Counted from the first letter of the stretch, positions 38,537 through 48,574 are shown. The stretch: 64,000 nucleotides of DNA from Endozoicomonas euniceicola (GCF_025562755.1 NZ_CP103300.1:434001-498000), one strand, 5' to 3'. A program made the numbers and translations. Notes: generated from the sequence alone by a model not told the origin.

Positions 38537-41500
38537 TTATTGGTCTGACGGTTGACAATTCTCCTCGGCAGCGGTCAGAAGTTCCGCGCACCTGGTCTGG
38601 CCGTTCCGGTTAGCGATGCGCAGCGGAGTGTCACCATTCGTCGTCAGGGCAGCCTTAACATTCGCCCCGGCCTTGATCAGAAGCTCCACGCACCCGGTAC
38701 GACCTTTCAGGGCAGCGATGTGCAGAGGAGTGGCACCATTAGTCGTCAGGGCAGCATCAACATCCGCCCCGGCCTTGATCAGAAGTTCCAAGCACCCGGT
38801 ATGACCGTTCTCGGCAGCTAAGTACAGAGGAGTGCTACCATCTGTCGTCAGGGCAGCATCAACACCCGCCCCGGCCTTGATCAGAAGTTCCATGCACTCG
38901 GTATGACCGCCTTGGGCAGCGAGGTGCAGAGGAGTGTCACCATTCGTCGTCAGGGCAGCCTTAACATCCACCCCGGCCTTGATCAGAACTTTCAGGCACC
39001 CGGTATGACCGCCTTGGGCAGCGATGTGCAGAGGAGTGGCACCATTTGTCGTCAGGGCAGCATCAATAGCCGCCTTGGCCTTGATCAGAAGCTCCACGCA
39101 CTCGGTACGACCGACTTGGGCAGCGATGTGCAGAGGAGTGACACCATCCGTCGTCCGGGCAGCATCAACAGCCGCCCCAGCCTTGATCAGAAGTTCCATG
39201 CACTCGATATGTCCGCCTTGGGCAGCGAGGTGCAGAGAAGTGACACCATCCGTCGTCCGTGCAGCATCAACATCCGCCCCGGCCTTGATCAGAAGCTCCA
39301 CGCACCCGGTATGACCGCCTTGGGCAGCAAAGTGCAGAGGAGTGTCACCATCCGTCGTCAGGGCAGCCTTAACATCCGCCCCGGCCTTGATCAGAACTTT
39401 CAGGCACTCGGTATAACCTTTGTAGGCAGCGATGTGCAGAAGGGTGAGACCATCTGCCCTCAGGGCAGCACCAACAACTGCCCCGGCATCGATCAGGGTT
39501 TGCAAAAACCCTGCATGACCGTTCAGGGCAGCAACGTGCAACAAACTGATGCCGGAACCCAAAATGGCTGAACGAAACTGTTCATTGACAATACTACTGT
39601 CTATTTCCAGCAGACGCTGCAGTGTTTCCAAATCCCCGTTACGAGCAACATTCAGAGGCAAGGATTCACAGAATTCAGAGTCTTCATAAAGCTTGCTGCC
39701 GTCCACTCGCACCAGCGGCAAGGCTCTTTGCCGACAATAAGCACACGAACGTGATACAAGAGCCGTAGCCGGAGCCTGCTCCCTAAGCCATCCGGCAATG
39801 CACTCCAGATGATATTGGTGATTACAGTTCGTCTTGACGACCGAAATAGTGCCTAAGTCACTCCTGCAGATGGAGCACTTGTCACCCTGTAACTTCTCAT
39901 TTCCTTCTGCAGCGGTTGAGCGCCCCCCCGCTACTGAAATACCAGCTTCTGGCTTCTCCTTTTTGCAAGGTCCGTGGCAAGGTGAGCAGTCGGTGGTCTT
40001 GCTGTATGTATGTTTATCGTTGTCGGGAGGCTCTTCCCCCTCATCGCCTTTCTTCCAGCCACTCTCATTTTTATTGCCCCGGAGAACTTTGTTTCGGGGG
40101 ACGTTTGAATTTGAGCCTTCTTGACTGCCTGCTGCCTCAGATGAACTGGCCTTGCGCTTTTTCTGATTCTGGCCTCCGCCTTCCTGATGGGGTACCTGCC
40201 TCTCATCGTACTGGCTTGAAAGATCAGCCGAAAACATCGCCCGGAACTGACGCGCCAGCGTTTCAAGACCAGAAACCAGAAACTCAGTTTGTTTTGTTGA
40301 CACGTTAATGTCGTCTGTTTCCAGCTGCAACTGTTGTTCCAGCCGTCTTCTCAATGCCTGGTAAACCAAACCCGCGTCCGTAAGTCGCCACCGGTCGTAG
40401 AACAGGGCTTCTTCATGTGTCAGCTCACCGGGAACAATGAGAATACTCTGATAGTCCGTGTTTACGTGGTGTTGAGACAGCGACTGTTTCAGGGCGTCAT
40501 CATCACGCTGCCACAGCTCCCGGTCATCAGTAGCCAGCGATGCCCTCAGGAATGACAAAATCCCCGGGGAACCCTGATCGTTTTCCGTTATTCCGGTTGC
40601 GGATGTATCCAAATCAGTCAGGTATTCAAAGTCAGCGGCAATCAGCATGATCCTGTTATCAAGAATCCGGGCCAGGTCACCATGACCCCGGGCTATGGCC
40701 TGTTGCATTTTTTTTCGGAGGATTTTTAACAGTTGTCGTTTATTTTCCAGATTCTTCCTGATCAGTTCTTCCGCTGAATCCTGCTCCGGGTACTTCTTGT
40801 CGCCGTAGACAATGATCAGTGGCTCAGGCTCGGCATCGAAGGTGTAATGAGTGCTGTCATTATCGTCATCGTCACCATCACCGCCACTCCCGGAAGCCAC
40901 CAGACTACCAGTGACGATACCTGCAATGTCCTTCAGAGCTTCGGTATCCAAAAGTGCGAGATAGCTTTGCGTCTGGATGTTGAGCAGTTTTTCGTACAAA
41001 GCAACCAGGCTGACACTCCGGAGAATGTTGTCCCGGGTAATAACTACCCGCATAGAGGCATCACTCACAGAAACAACAGCGGCAGGATAAGGCGGTCTTT
41101 TAACAAGTCGCTGCCAGTTAACAATCGCCTGATCCAGCTCTCCCTCAAGCCTGTTTCTTTTTCTGTCGTTTGCCTCTCTGGAAAAAGCACCGTCAGGAAT
41201 CAGTCTTTTTTTTAACGGTGTTTTTAAAAAGGATGTCCGGGACGGTGATTCCGCCTGTAACGGGTTGTTGTGGCTTAATACGTTCCCGGGTCTGCCCGAA
41301 AAAACAACACCGGCGCTTCCGGCAGTTGAAAAAACGGTTGACAGGAAATAGAAAAGCAAACTGTCAGAGAAAGGAGAAAAAAACGCTCTGCTATCGTCGA
41401 CAGGTTCAAAACATACCTGACCGCTGTCGGCTAAAAACGAATCAGCTAAAAACGCCCTTCCCGGAAAACCTGCCGTTAAATCACCGACGGGTTTACAGAT

Positions 41501-41563
41501 AACACCGTCTGTGGCAGCAAAAAGCGCTGAACTGGCAAACAGGAAGATAATAAAAAGTGTCAT
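38537..41563 (-). CDS. Ankyrin/RING-H2 paralogue P11 with replaced 5' end
   Basis: 1,008 residues with 10 ankyrin units. The RING-H2 finger (about 563-610, R-S-D-L-G-T) and cap (L-N-V-A-R-N-G-D) are complete. Family sequence stops at about 41557: the first 14 codons, the Shine-Dalgarno and the promoter region are gone, replaced by sequence next to a transposase remnant. An ATG at 41561-41563 happens to be in frame and yields M-T-L-F-I-I-F-L-F, keeping the hydrophobic core but losing the Arg of the n-region. No AGGAG precedes it, only GAG 3 nt upstream. Export and expression are doubtful, so it may be a pseudogene in the making. Body sequence resembles P1 (G-F-P-G-R-A-F) and P4 (repeat order). 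Confidence 0.8.
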   Translation of the reverse strand: MTLFIIFLFASSALFAATDGVICKPVGDLTAGFPGRAFLADSFLADSGQVCFEPVDDSRAFFSPFSDSLLFYFLSTVFSTAGSAGVVFSGRPGNVLSHNNPLQAESPSRTSFLKTPLKKRLIPDGAFSREANDRKRNRLEGELDQAIVNWQRLVKRPPYPAAVVSVSDASMRVVITRDNILRSVSLVALYEKLLNIQTQSYLALLDTEALKDIAGIVTGSLVASGSGGDGDDDDNDSTHYTFDAEPEPLIIVYGDKKYPEQDSAEELIRKNLENKRQLLKILRKKMQQAIARGHGDLARILDNRIMLIAADFEYLTDLDTSATGITENDQGSPGILSFLRASLATDDRELWQRDDDALKQSLSQHHVNTDYQSILIVPGELTHEEALFYDRWRLTDAGLVYQALRRRLEQQLQLETDDINVSTKQTEFLVSGLETLARQFRAMFSADLSSQYDERQVPHQEGGGQNQKKRKASSSEAAGSQEGSNSNVPRNKVLRGNKNESGWKKGDEGEEPPDNDKHTYSKTTDCSPCHGPCKKEKPEAGISVAGGRSTAAEGNEKLQGDKCSICRSDLGTISVVKTNCNHQYHLECIAGWLREQAPATALVSRSCAYCRQRALPLVRVDGSKLYEDSEFCESLPLNVARNGDLETLQRLLEIDSSIVNEQFRSAILGSGISLLHVAALNGHAGFLQTLIDAGAVVGAALRADGLTLLHIAAYKGYTECLKVLIKAGADVKAALTTDGDTPLHFAAQGGHTGCVELLIKAGADVDAARTTDGVTSLHLAAQGGHIECMELLIKAGAAVDAARTTDGVTPLHIAAQVGRTECVELLIKAKAAIDAALTTNGATPLHIAAQGGHTGCLKVLIKAGVDVKAALTTNGDTPLHLAAQGGHTECMELLIKAGAGVDAALTTDGSTPLYLAAENGHTGCLELLIKAGADVDAALTTNGATPLHIAALKGRTGCVELLIKAGANVKAALTTNGDTPLRIANRNGQTRCAELLTAAEENCQPSDQ

Positions 41564-41566
41564 TAC

Positions 41567-42021
41567 TCAATAACCCCTACATTGACCACATGGAAGCCAG
41601 CAAGAAGCGTATTCAATAACATCCGCCAATCTCGGAAACGAACCGGTGCCGTTTAACCTGTCTGTCAGGTAATCCCAAAATAGCAGTGTTCTTCAGAGAC
41701 AGGAGGGCTGGGAGGCTGAGACCTTTTTTTGCGAGTAGAGTCGTCTGGTTTATCTACCTCTGATTTTCGGCTTGATGCGTCATTGTTTCCTGTGCTGTCT
41801 GTGCTAGCACTGTCGCTGGAGTCGGGAGGGTTATCGGAATTGCTGTCGTCTGGTGGTTTGGTATTGGGCTTGATGTTGGGTTTTGGATTCAACTTCTTCA
41901 GACGTATGATTTCGGCTTTCAGAACCTCTATTCGTGCCTGCTGCTGGGCAATCAGTTCCTGTTGCCTGACCATGTATTCAAGCAGGCTGGGGGAAAGGTC
42001 TTCAGGAGGAAAAGTAATCAT
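41567..42021 (-). pseudogene. Internally deleted IS66-like (DUF6444-type) transposase remnant
   Basis: From ATG at 42019-42021, 118 codons give a coiled-coil start (E-L-I-A-Q-Q-Q-A-R-I-E-V-L, then I-I-R-L-K-K-L-N-P-K-P) and a long low-complexity Asp/Ser/Pro stretch. This is typical of the N-terminus of IS66-like transposases of the DUF6444 type. The frame stops at 41665. In another frame, L-F-W-D-Y-L-T-D-R-L-N-G-T-G-S-F-P-R-L-A-D to a TGA at 41567-41569 resembles the extreme C-terminus of the same transposases. The whole catalytic middle is therefore missing, with an out-of-frame junction near 41680. Family assignment is from memory of motifs. Confidence 0.55.
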
Positions 42022-42086
42022 GGGTTTGAAGGTTAGACGACAAACTCAGGTTTTGCCTCTTCATGTACCGGCTTTTGAGTACTTAC

Positions 42087-42109
42087 AGCGCTTCTTATCT
42101 GGGCTGGGA
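42087..42109. repeat. 23-bp direct repeat, left copy (partner 46355-46377)
   Basis: It matches the partner with two mismatches (agcgctt..tatctgggctggga type). The two copies bracket the non-family part of P12 together with its downstream region, so they may mark the ends of the imported segment, or a leader shared by two imported elements. Confidence 0.55.
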
Positions 42110-42260
42110 ACATGGTTGGAAAATCCTCTTTTCAGTCAAATCATCCCGGCAGTAACCTGTGTAAAGTTACTCTGTTTCCATGCCTACATGCGGTTGCCGT
42201 TTAAATAGAAAACTCTTTGACCAATAAGGAGAGGACAAGTTCCGTAACTATTGTGAGTGA

Positions 42261-42319
42261 GCAGATTTTAAAACTGGAGGCAGAGAACAAGGAGTTACCG
42301 GCTTACGCCCTCTGCCTCC
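42261..42319 (-). terminator. Hairpin after the P12 stop codon
   Basis: A perfect 10-bp stem (ggaggcagag at 42276-42285 with ctctgcctcc at 42310-42319) begins 7 bp past the P12 stop. On the minus strand it is followed by AGTTTTAAAAT. The loop is 24 nt and the T-run is only four, so intrinsic termination is plausible but not strong. Confidence 0.45.
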
Positions 42320-42325
42320 CTGATC

Positions 42326-45300
42326 TTACAATGCTAAAAAAGGTAGTCCGGAGCCGAGTTCGGCCGAACACAATAATGGCACACATCTGTTGTTGCCTTT
42401 CTCGATTGCGAGTTGCAGAGGCGTCAAACCATTATTGTCTTTCTTATTGCCCTGAATGCCGGGCACTCTCAGCAACGCCTCAACGCACTCAACATCAGCC
42501 CCTTCGGCTGCATAGTGCAATGGTGTCGAACCATCACTATCTTTCTCATTGACCTGGATGTCGGGTGCTTCAAGTAACGCCTTAATGCACCTGATTTCGC
42601 CGCAGCGGACAGCGAAGTGCAATGGTGTCGCGCCAGAATTGCATTTCTCATTGATTTGGGTTTCTGACACACCCAGTAATGCATTAAGGCATTCGCTAAA
42701 GCCTTTGAAGGCAGCGTGGTGCAGGGGCATACAGCCATTGCTATCCTTCTTGTTGACTTTGATTCCGGGCATTTCCAATAACTTGTTAATGCATTCCACT
42801 TTATTAGAACAAACAGCTTCGTGCAGAGGCGTAAAACCTTTGTTACACTTGCTGTTGACCTCAATTCCGGTCTTTCCCAGTAATGCCATAAGGCAATCAA
42901 GTTGATTCTGCCGGGCAATGTAGTGCAGGAGCGTACGGCCCATATTATCCGCCTTGTTGACATCAATGCCGTCTGCTTCCAATAGCTTCTGAATGCACTC
43001 TGCGTGACCTGCTGAGGCTGCAACAGTCAGGGGCGCACAGCCCTCATTATTCGCCTTGTTGACATCAATGCCGTCTGCTTTCAATAGCTCCGGAATGCAT
43101 TTCACTTTATTAAAGAAAGCAGCCGAGATGAGGGGCGTATTGCCTGTATTATCCGGTTTGTTGACATCAATGCCGTCTGCTTTCAACAGCTCCGGAATGC
43201 ATTTCACTTTATCAGAGCGAGCAGCCCAGATGAGGGGCGTAAAGCCCTGATTATTCGCCTTGTTGACATCAATGCCGTCTGCTTTCAACAGCTCCGGAAT
43301 GCATTTCACTTTATTAGAGCGAACAGCCCGGATCAGGGGCGTACAGCCTATATTATCCGGTTTGTTGACTTCAATGCCGTGTGCTTTCAATAGCTCCGGA
43401 ATGCATTCCACTTTATTAGAGAGAACAGCCCGGTGCAATGGTGTAAAGCCATTATTATCTGTCTCATTGACCTGAATGCCGAACACTTCCAGAAGTGCCT
43501 TAACGCCATCGAGGCCGTTTTCGACAGCATAGTGCAGGGGCGTAAGGCCATATTTACACCTATTGTTGACCTCAATTCCGGGCTTATTCAGTAATGCCTT
43601 AAGGCAATCAAGTTGATCCTTTTGGACAATGTAGTGCAGGGGCGTAAGGCCTCTGTTATTCTTCTCATTGACTTGAATGTCAGTCGCGTTCAGCAGCATC
43701 TGAATGCACTTTGCGTGGCCTCCTGAGACAGCGTAGATCAGGGGCGTAAAGCCCTCATTATCCTTCTTGTTGACTTTAATGCCGGGCGCGTCCAGTAGCT
43801 TCTGAACGCACTCTTCGTGACCTCCTGAGGCAGCACGGATCAGGGGCGTAAAGCCCTCATTATCCTTCTTGTTGACTTTAATGCCGGGCGCGTCCAGTAG
43901 CTTCTGAACGCACTCTGCGTGACCTCTTGAGGCAGCACAGATCAGGGGCGTAAAGCCCTCATTATTCGGTTTGTTGATTTGAATGCCATCTGCTTTCAAT
44001 AGCTGCTGAATGCACTTTGCGTGACCTTCTGAGGCTGCAAGAGTCAGGGGTGTGTGACCCCAGACATTCGCTTTGTTGACCTGAATGCCGCGTGCTTTCA
44101 GTAGCTCCTGAATGCACCTTGCGTGACCTCCTGTGGCAGCGTGCTGCAGTGCCGTAAAGCTCCCATTATCCTGCTTGTTGACCTGAATGCCGCGTGCTTT
44201 CAGTAGCTCCTGAATGCACCTTGCGTGACCTCCTGAGGCTGCAACCATCAGGGGCGTAAGGCCATTATTATCCTCCGCATTGACCTGAATGTCGGGCGCT
44301 CTCAGTAGCTCCTGAATGCACCTTGCGTGACCTCCTGAGGCTGCAACCATCAGGGGCGTAAAGCCATTATTATCCTCCGCATTGACCTGAATGTCGGGTT
44401 CGCACAGTAAGGACTCGATGCACTTTGCGTGACCGTTCCGGGCAGCGCTGTAAAGGGGGGTCTGACCCCATATGTTTCTATGGGTAACCTCTTCTCTGCT
44501 CCCCCATACGTTTCCATGGGTAAGCTCTCGACTGTTCAATACCAGAAGATATTGCACCCCATGCACCGCACCAAGGCGTACCAAAACGCCGAGGAGGTTT
44601 TCTCCATTATTGTTGAGTCGACCTGTTAATTGATCGCAATGGCCCGTTAACAGGAGACGAGACATTGTGTCACCCTGTTCCAGAGCGTAAGCCCGTTCAA
44701 ATAATCGTTGACAATCCTGAGGTGTCAGCAATTGGTCTGTAGCCTTTTGTGAAAAGTTTGAGATTTGCCAACTGTTCAGACTTTGTGTGATCGGCGAAAT
44801 ATTGATTCCTCGCACACGGAGTTCTGACAAGACGGGCTCCAGTAATGGGGTGTCCACTAACCAGCGCAGAACATCTGGCGAAACGGGGTTTGTGCCGGAG
44901 CTGGCCAACTGGTTGGCGACGTGCCAACACAATTTCTCTTTGAAACCTCTATCGCTGTGAGCCAGTTTATCGGTCAGTTGACTGGAAAGTGCCTGAATCA
45001 CGGATGGTGGTATTTTACGGAGTTGTTCACGGGTGGCGTCATGCAGGAAAAACGAAGCAATATCCCCGGCACTTTGGGTCTGTTCCATGGCCTGGGTCAG
45101 TAAAGCGTGGCCAACTTCTGCCCAGGTGCTGAAGTCAATGGCCTGTAAATGATAGAGTTGAAGTGAGTCGTGATTGCCCGCATCAAAAGTGCACTCCTCT
45201 CCCGCACCCAGACAGTGGTCGTTGCGAAATACCCAGAAGAAATGCCCACCAATCGTTCCTATACAGGATTTCGAGTCAGCTTCGCCGGGAATGGCGGAGA

Positions 45301-48088
45301 GAACCTTAACCGATGAAGAGTCGCAGAAGTGGCCGCTGACCCAGGCCAGTAATTTTTCCCGGTAGCGGGCAAGGGAAAAATTACCCTCCTCTTTTTCTTC
45401 CATCAGTGTCCAGAGATTAAGGGATTGTTCCCCGGTTGTTTCCAGTAAATAGTTAACCGGTTTGCAGAGTTGATTTTCCAGTGCCACGGTTTTGTCCGCA
45501 GTCAGCGCGGCGGGAGCAATGTCGTTGGTTTCCCATGCTGACACATCCAGCTGTTGAAGAGACTCTTTAAGCTGCTCAGACCATTCATTCGCCATTGCCC
45601 GAAGAATAGTGCCCCCGTTAACTGACAGTTTTACCTCAGAACAAAAACGCTGGACCAGGTCAGCGTCCAAATAGGTTGGAGCCGATGGATCAGCAACATT
45701 GGGAAGTCCCAGAGATTCACAGTAAAGGTTGTAAAACCCGTTACCCCAGTGGGTTTCCATACCTGACGGAATCTTAGTAACGCCCTCCCGTTGCAGTTGA
45801 AACAGAAAAGAATCAACAAATTGTTTAAGCAGGCGTTTTTTTACGGTGAACAGTTTCGCGTCCAGCCCGTTTTCCCGGGACGCCTGGAAATAAAGAAAGT
45901 TGTGGCTAAAACGACCGTGAACGCCTTGCAGGCAAAGATCGATACCGTACAGGCACTCATGGAGTAGAGAAGTGATATGTGTTTTTTGGGCATCGTTTTG
46001 AGAGCCTTGTAAATCTTTAAGCTGGGTGACCAGTTGATGGATCTGGAAGCGAGTCTCACGATACAGGGGCCACAAGAATTGCCTGAGATGTTCCGGTGCT
46101 TTATCCAGGTTGTCTAAGAAAGTGTCTATTTGCCTGTCGTATTGATGGTCAACATAGTTGCAGGCCAGCGTCTTGAGTGCCTTAATATCATCCAGAAACT
46201 TGGATTTAATTTCCAGAAAGGAGTGATGAGACTCCAGTTCCTGATAACTACGCACGTCTGGCAACTCAATATAATCAGGCTGATGATCAGACGTTTGAGG
46301 CAGATCGTCTTCAGTGGACGAAGTGGGTTGCCAGGGCTGGAAAAGCCTTGAGTGAGCGCTTTTCATCTGGGCTGGGAGTAACTTCTCATTTTCTTCTGCA
46401 GCGGTTGAGCGCCCCCCCGCTACTGAAATACCAGCTTCTGGCTTTTCCTTTTTGCAAGGTCCGTGGCAAGGTGAGCAGTCGATGGTCTTGCTATATGTAT
46501 GTTTATCGTTGTCGGGTGGCTCTTCCCCCTCATCGCCTTTCTTCCAGCCACTCTCATTTTTATTGCCCCGGGAAACTTTGTTTGGGGGGGCGTTTGAATT
46601 TGGGTCTTCTTGCCCGCCTTCTGCCACAGATGAACTGGCTTTGCGTTTTTTCTGATTCTGGCCTCCGCCTTCCTGATGGGGTACCTGCCTCTCATCGTAC
46701 TGGCTTGAAAGATCAGCTGAAAACATCGCCCGGAACTGACGCGCCAGCGTTTCAAGACCAGAAACCAGAAACTCAGTTTGTTTTGTTGACGCGTCAATGT
46801 CGTCTGTTTCCAGCTGCAACTGTTGTTCCAGCCGTATTCTCAATGCCTGGTAAACCAAACCCGCGTCCGTAAGTCGCCACCGGTCGTAGAACAGGGCTTC
46901 TTCATGTGTCAGCTCACCGGGAACAATGAGAATGCTCTGATAGTCAGTGTTTACGTGGTGTTGAGACAGCGCCTGTTTCAGGGCGTCATCATCACGCTGC
47001 CACAGCTCCCGGTCATCAGTAGCCAGCGATGCCTTCAGGAATGACAAAATCCCCGGGGAACCCTGATCGTTTTCCGTTATTCCGGTTGCGGATGTATCCA
47101 AATCAGTCAGGTATTCAAGGTCAGCGGTAATCAGCATGATCCTGTTATCAAGAATCCGGGCCAGGTCACCATGACCCCGGGCTATGGCCTGTTGCATTTT
47201 TTTTCGGAGGATTTTTAACAGTTGTCGTTTATTTTTCAGATTCTTCCTGATCAGTTCTTCCGCTGAATCCTGCTCCGGGTACTTCTTGTCGCCGTAGACA
47301 ATGATCAGTGGCTCAGGCTCGGCATCGAAGGTGTAATGAGTGCTGTCATTATCGTCATCGCCACCATCACCGCCACTCCCGGAAGCCACCAGGCTACCAG
47401 TAACGAGACCTGCAATGTCCTTCAGAGCTTCGGTATCCAAAAGTGCGAGGTAGCTTTGCGTCTGGATGTTGAGCAGTTTTTCGTACAAAGCAACCAGGCT
47501 GGCACTCTGGAGAATGTTGTCCCGGGTAATAACTATCCGCATAGAGGCATCACTGATAGAAACAACAGCGGCAGGATAAGACGGTCTTTTAACAAGTCGC
47601 TGCCAGTTAGCAATCGCCTGATCCAGCTCTCCCTCAAGCCTGTTTCTTTTTCTGTCGTTTGCCTCTCTGGAAAAAGCACCTTCAGGAATCAGTCTGTTTT
47701 TTAACAGTGTTTTTAAAAAGGATGTCCGGGACGGTGATTCCGCCTGTAACGGGTTTTTGTGGCTTAATGCGTTTCCGGGTCTGCCCGAAAAAACAACACC
47801 GGCGCTTCCGGCAGTTGAAAAAACGGTTGACAGGAAATAGAAAAGCAAACTGTCAGAGAAAGGAGAAAAAACTGCCCTGCTATCGTCAGCAGGTTTAAAA
47901 CATACCTGACCGCTGTCGGCTAAAAATGAATCAGCTAAAAACGCCTTTCCTGGAAAACCTGCCGTTAAATCACTGACTGGTTTACAGATAACACCGTCGT
48001 TGGCAGCAAAAAGCGCTGAACTGGCAAACAGGAAGATAATAAAAAGTCGTAAAAAGTCAGCACTCAGAGATGTCAAGTAATTATGCAC
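42326..48088 (-). CDS. Chimeric giant ankyrin protein P12 (family N-terminus, foreign middle and repeats)
   Basis: 1,920 residues. Residues 1 to about 568 are the family N-terminus (signal peptide, acidic tract G-G-D-G-G-D-D-D-N, K-K-R-K linker), closest to P4 and P5. After E-E-N-E-K-L, where the RING should follow, the sequence changes to L-P-A-Q-M-K-S-A-H-S-R and an approximately 600-residue domain I do not recognise. Then come 21 ankyrin repeats (about 1205-1915) of another subfamily with the signature D-I-Q-V-N-x-x-D-N-N-G-x-T-P-L. These are much more diverged from each other than the 34-residue units elsewhere. No RING cysteines remain. The Met at 46364-46366 may be the original start of the acquired gene. 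A standard promoter candidate (48230-48258), Shine-Dalgarno and GTG precede it, so the fusion puts a foreign ankyrin protein behind the family's export signal. Confidence 0.9.
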   Translation of the reverse strand: MHNYLTSLSADFLRLFIIFLFASSALFAANDGVICKPVSDLTAGFPGKAFLADSFLADSGQVCFKPADDSRAVFSPFSDSLLFYFLSTVFSTAGSAGVVFSGRPGNALSHKNPLQAESPSRTSFLKTLLKNRLIPEGAFSREANDRKRNRLEGELDQAIANWQRLVKRPSYPAAVVSISDASMRIVITRDNILQSASLVALYEKLLNIQTQSYLALLDTEALKDIAGLVTGSLVASGSGGDGGDDDNDSTHYTFDAEPEPLIIVYGDKKYPEQDSAEELIRKNLKNKRQLLKILRKKMQQAIARGHGDLARILDNRIMLITADLEYLTDLDTSATGITENDQGSPGILSFLKASLATDDRELWQRDDDALKQALSQHHVNTDYQSILIVPGELTHEEALFYDRWRLTDAGLVYQALRIRLEQQLQLETDDIDASTKQTEFLVSGLETLARQFRAMFSADLSSQYDERQVPHQEGGGQNQKKRKASSSVAEGGQEDPNSNAPPNKVSRGNKNESGWKKGDEGEEPPDNDKHTYSKTIDCSPCHGPCKKEKPEAGISVAGGRSTAAEENEKLLPAQMKSAHSRLFQPWQPTSSTEDDLPQTSDHQPDYIELPDVRSYQELESHHSFLEIKSKFLDDIKALKTLACNYVDHQYDRQIDTFLDNLDKAPEHLRQFLWPLYRETRFQIHQLVTQLKDLQGSQNDAQKTHITSLLHECLYGIDLCLQGVHGRFSHNFLYFQASRENGLDAKLFTVKKRLLKQFVDSFLFQLQREGVTKIPSGMETHWGNGFYNLYCESLGLPNVADPSAPTYLDADLVQRFCSEVKLSVNGGTILRAMANEWSEQLKESLQQLDVSAWETNDIAPAALTADKTVALENQLCKPVNYLLETTGEQSLNLWTLMEEKEEGNFSLARYREKLLAWVSGHFCDSSSVKVLSAIPGEADSKSCIGTIGGHFFWVFRNDHCLGAGEECTFDAGNHDSLQLYHLQAIDFSTWAEVGHALLTQAMEQTQSAGDIASFFLHDATREQLRKIPPSVIQALSSQLTDKLAHSDRGFKEKLCWHVANQLASSGTNPVSPDVLRWLVDTPLLEPVLSELRVRGINISPITQSLNSWQISNFSQKATDQLLTPQDCQRLFERAYALEQGDTMSRLLLTGHCDQLTGRLNNNGENLLGVLVRLGAVHGVQYLLVLNSRELTHGNVWGSREEVTHRNIWGQTPLYSAARNGHAKCIESLLCEPDIQVNAEDNNGFTPLMVAASGGHARCIQELLRAPDIQVNAEDNNGLTPLMVAASGGHARCIQELLKARGIQVNKQDNGSFTALQHAATGGHARCIQELLKARGIQVNKANVWGHTPLTLAASEGHAKCIQQLLKADGIQINKPNNEGFTPLICAASRGHAECVQKLLDAPGIKVNKKDNEGFTPLIRAASGGHEECVQKLLDAPGIKVNKKDNEGFTPLIYAVSGGHAKCIQMLLNATDIQVNEKNNRGLTPLHYIVQKDQLDCLKALLNKPGIEVNNRCKYGLTPLHYAVENGLDGVKALLEVFGIQVNETDNNGFTPLHRAVLSNKVECIPELLKAHGIEVNKPDNIGCTPLIRAVRSNKVKCIPELLKADGIDVNKANNQGFTPLIWAARSDKVKCIPELLKADGIDVNKPDNTGNTPLISAAFFNKVKCIPELLKADGIDVNKANNEGCAPLTVAASAGHAECIQKLLEADGIDVNKADNMGRTLLHYIARQNQLDCLMALLGKTGIEVNSKCNKGFTPLHEAVCSNKVECINKLLEMPGIKVNKKDSNGCMPLHHAAFKGFSECLNALLGVSETQINEKCNSGATPLHFAVRCGEIRCIKALLEAPDIQVNEKDSDGSTPLHYAAEGADVECVEALLRVPGIQGNKKDNNGLTPLQLAIEKGNNRCVPLLCSAELGSGLPFLAL
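46355..46377. repeat. 23-bp direct repeat at the P12 fusion junction (partner 42087-42109)
   Basis: It lies exactly where family sequence ends (…gagaagttac on the minus strand) and contains the codons for P-A-Q-M-K-S-A. Two mismatches to the partner. This supports a recombination or insertion event in which family and foreign ankyrin genes were joined. Confidence 0.55.
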
Positions 48089-48346
48089 CTTTAAGCTCCT
48101 GCCTACAGCTCGGAGTTATTGAAATTATGCACAAGACGGCACTCAGCTAGTTCTCGTCCAAAAACGTAGCCACCTGATAATCGATAAAATTTGATCTGAG
48201 AATGAATGAAGCTCATCTGCTTTTTATAAACTATCTTTCCCGGAGCCTTTAATCACAAGTGACAGCAAAGGGCAGCAAAAAAGAAAAGACCTCAAATGCG
48301 TAAAAAAAGCAATAAGCAGTGTAGTCTGAATTTCCTATGTAAGTCT

Positions 48347-48559
48347 TCTCCAATATGAACGACGGAAGTTGTTGGAGAAGTACAGAGTACCGCCTTCATT
48401 CAAACGACGCATGGCCAGCCTGATCAGATGACCATGATCGCGCTGCGCATCAAACACGCCTTCGAACTTCCTGGAGTTTGAGAAGGTGGGCGGGTCGATA
48501 AAAATCGAGCCATAGTCGTTTTTATCCCGTTCAAAGCGATGATTTACCTAGCACTGCAA
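48347..48559 (-). pseudogene. rlmKL: rlmKL fragment in the P13-P12 spacer
   Basis: Here the Tyr codon before V-N-H-R-F region is interrupted by TAG rather than TAA, with Gly replacing Val after it. The rest (I-D-P-P-T-F-S-N-S, Q-R-D-H, F-S-N-N) is kept. Spacer 48089-48574, 486 bp, otherwise only the promoter candidate. Confidence 0.7.
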
Positions 48560-48574
48560 GTCGTATTTAGCCAG

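Larger units (their letters stand above)
42022..42325. other. Intergenic region between transposase remnant and chimera P12
   Basis: 304 bp with no gene I can support. It holds a 23-bp copy of a repeat also found inside P12 (42087-42109) and a terminator-like hairpin just past the P12 stop. It is not related to the family spacers and has no rlmKL fragment. Confidence 0.5.

Noticed and set aside
41729..42208. 159-codon plus-strand frame opposite the transposase remnant
   Set aside because: Its first half is antisense to the transposase N-terminus with low-complexity codons. I recognise no domain and saw no ribosome-binding site.
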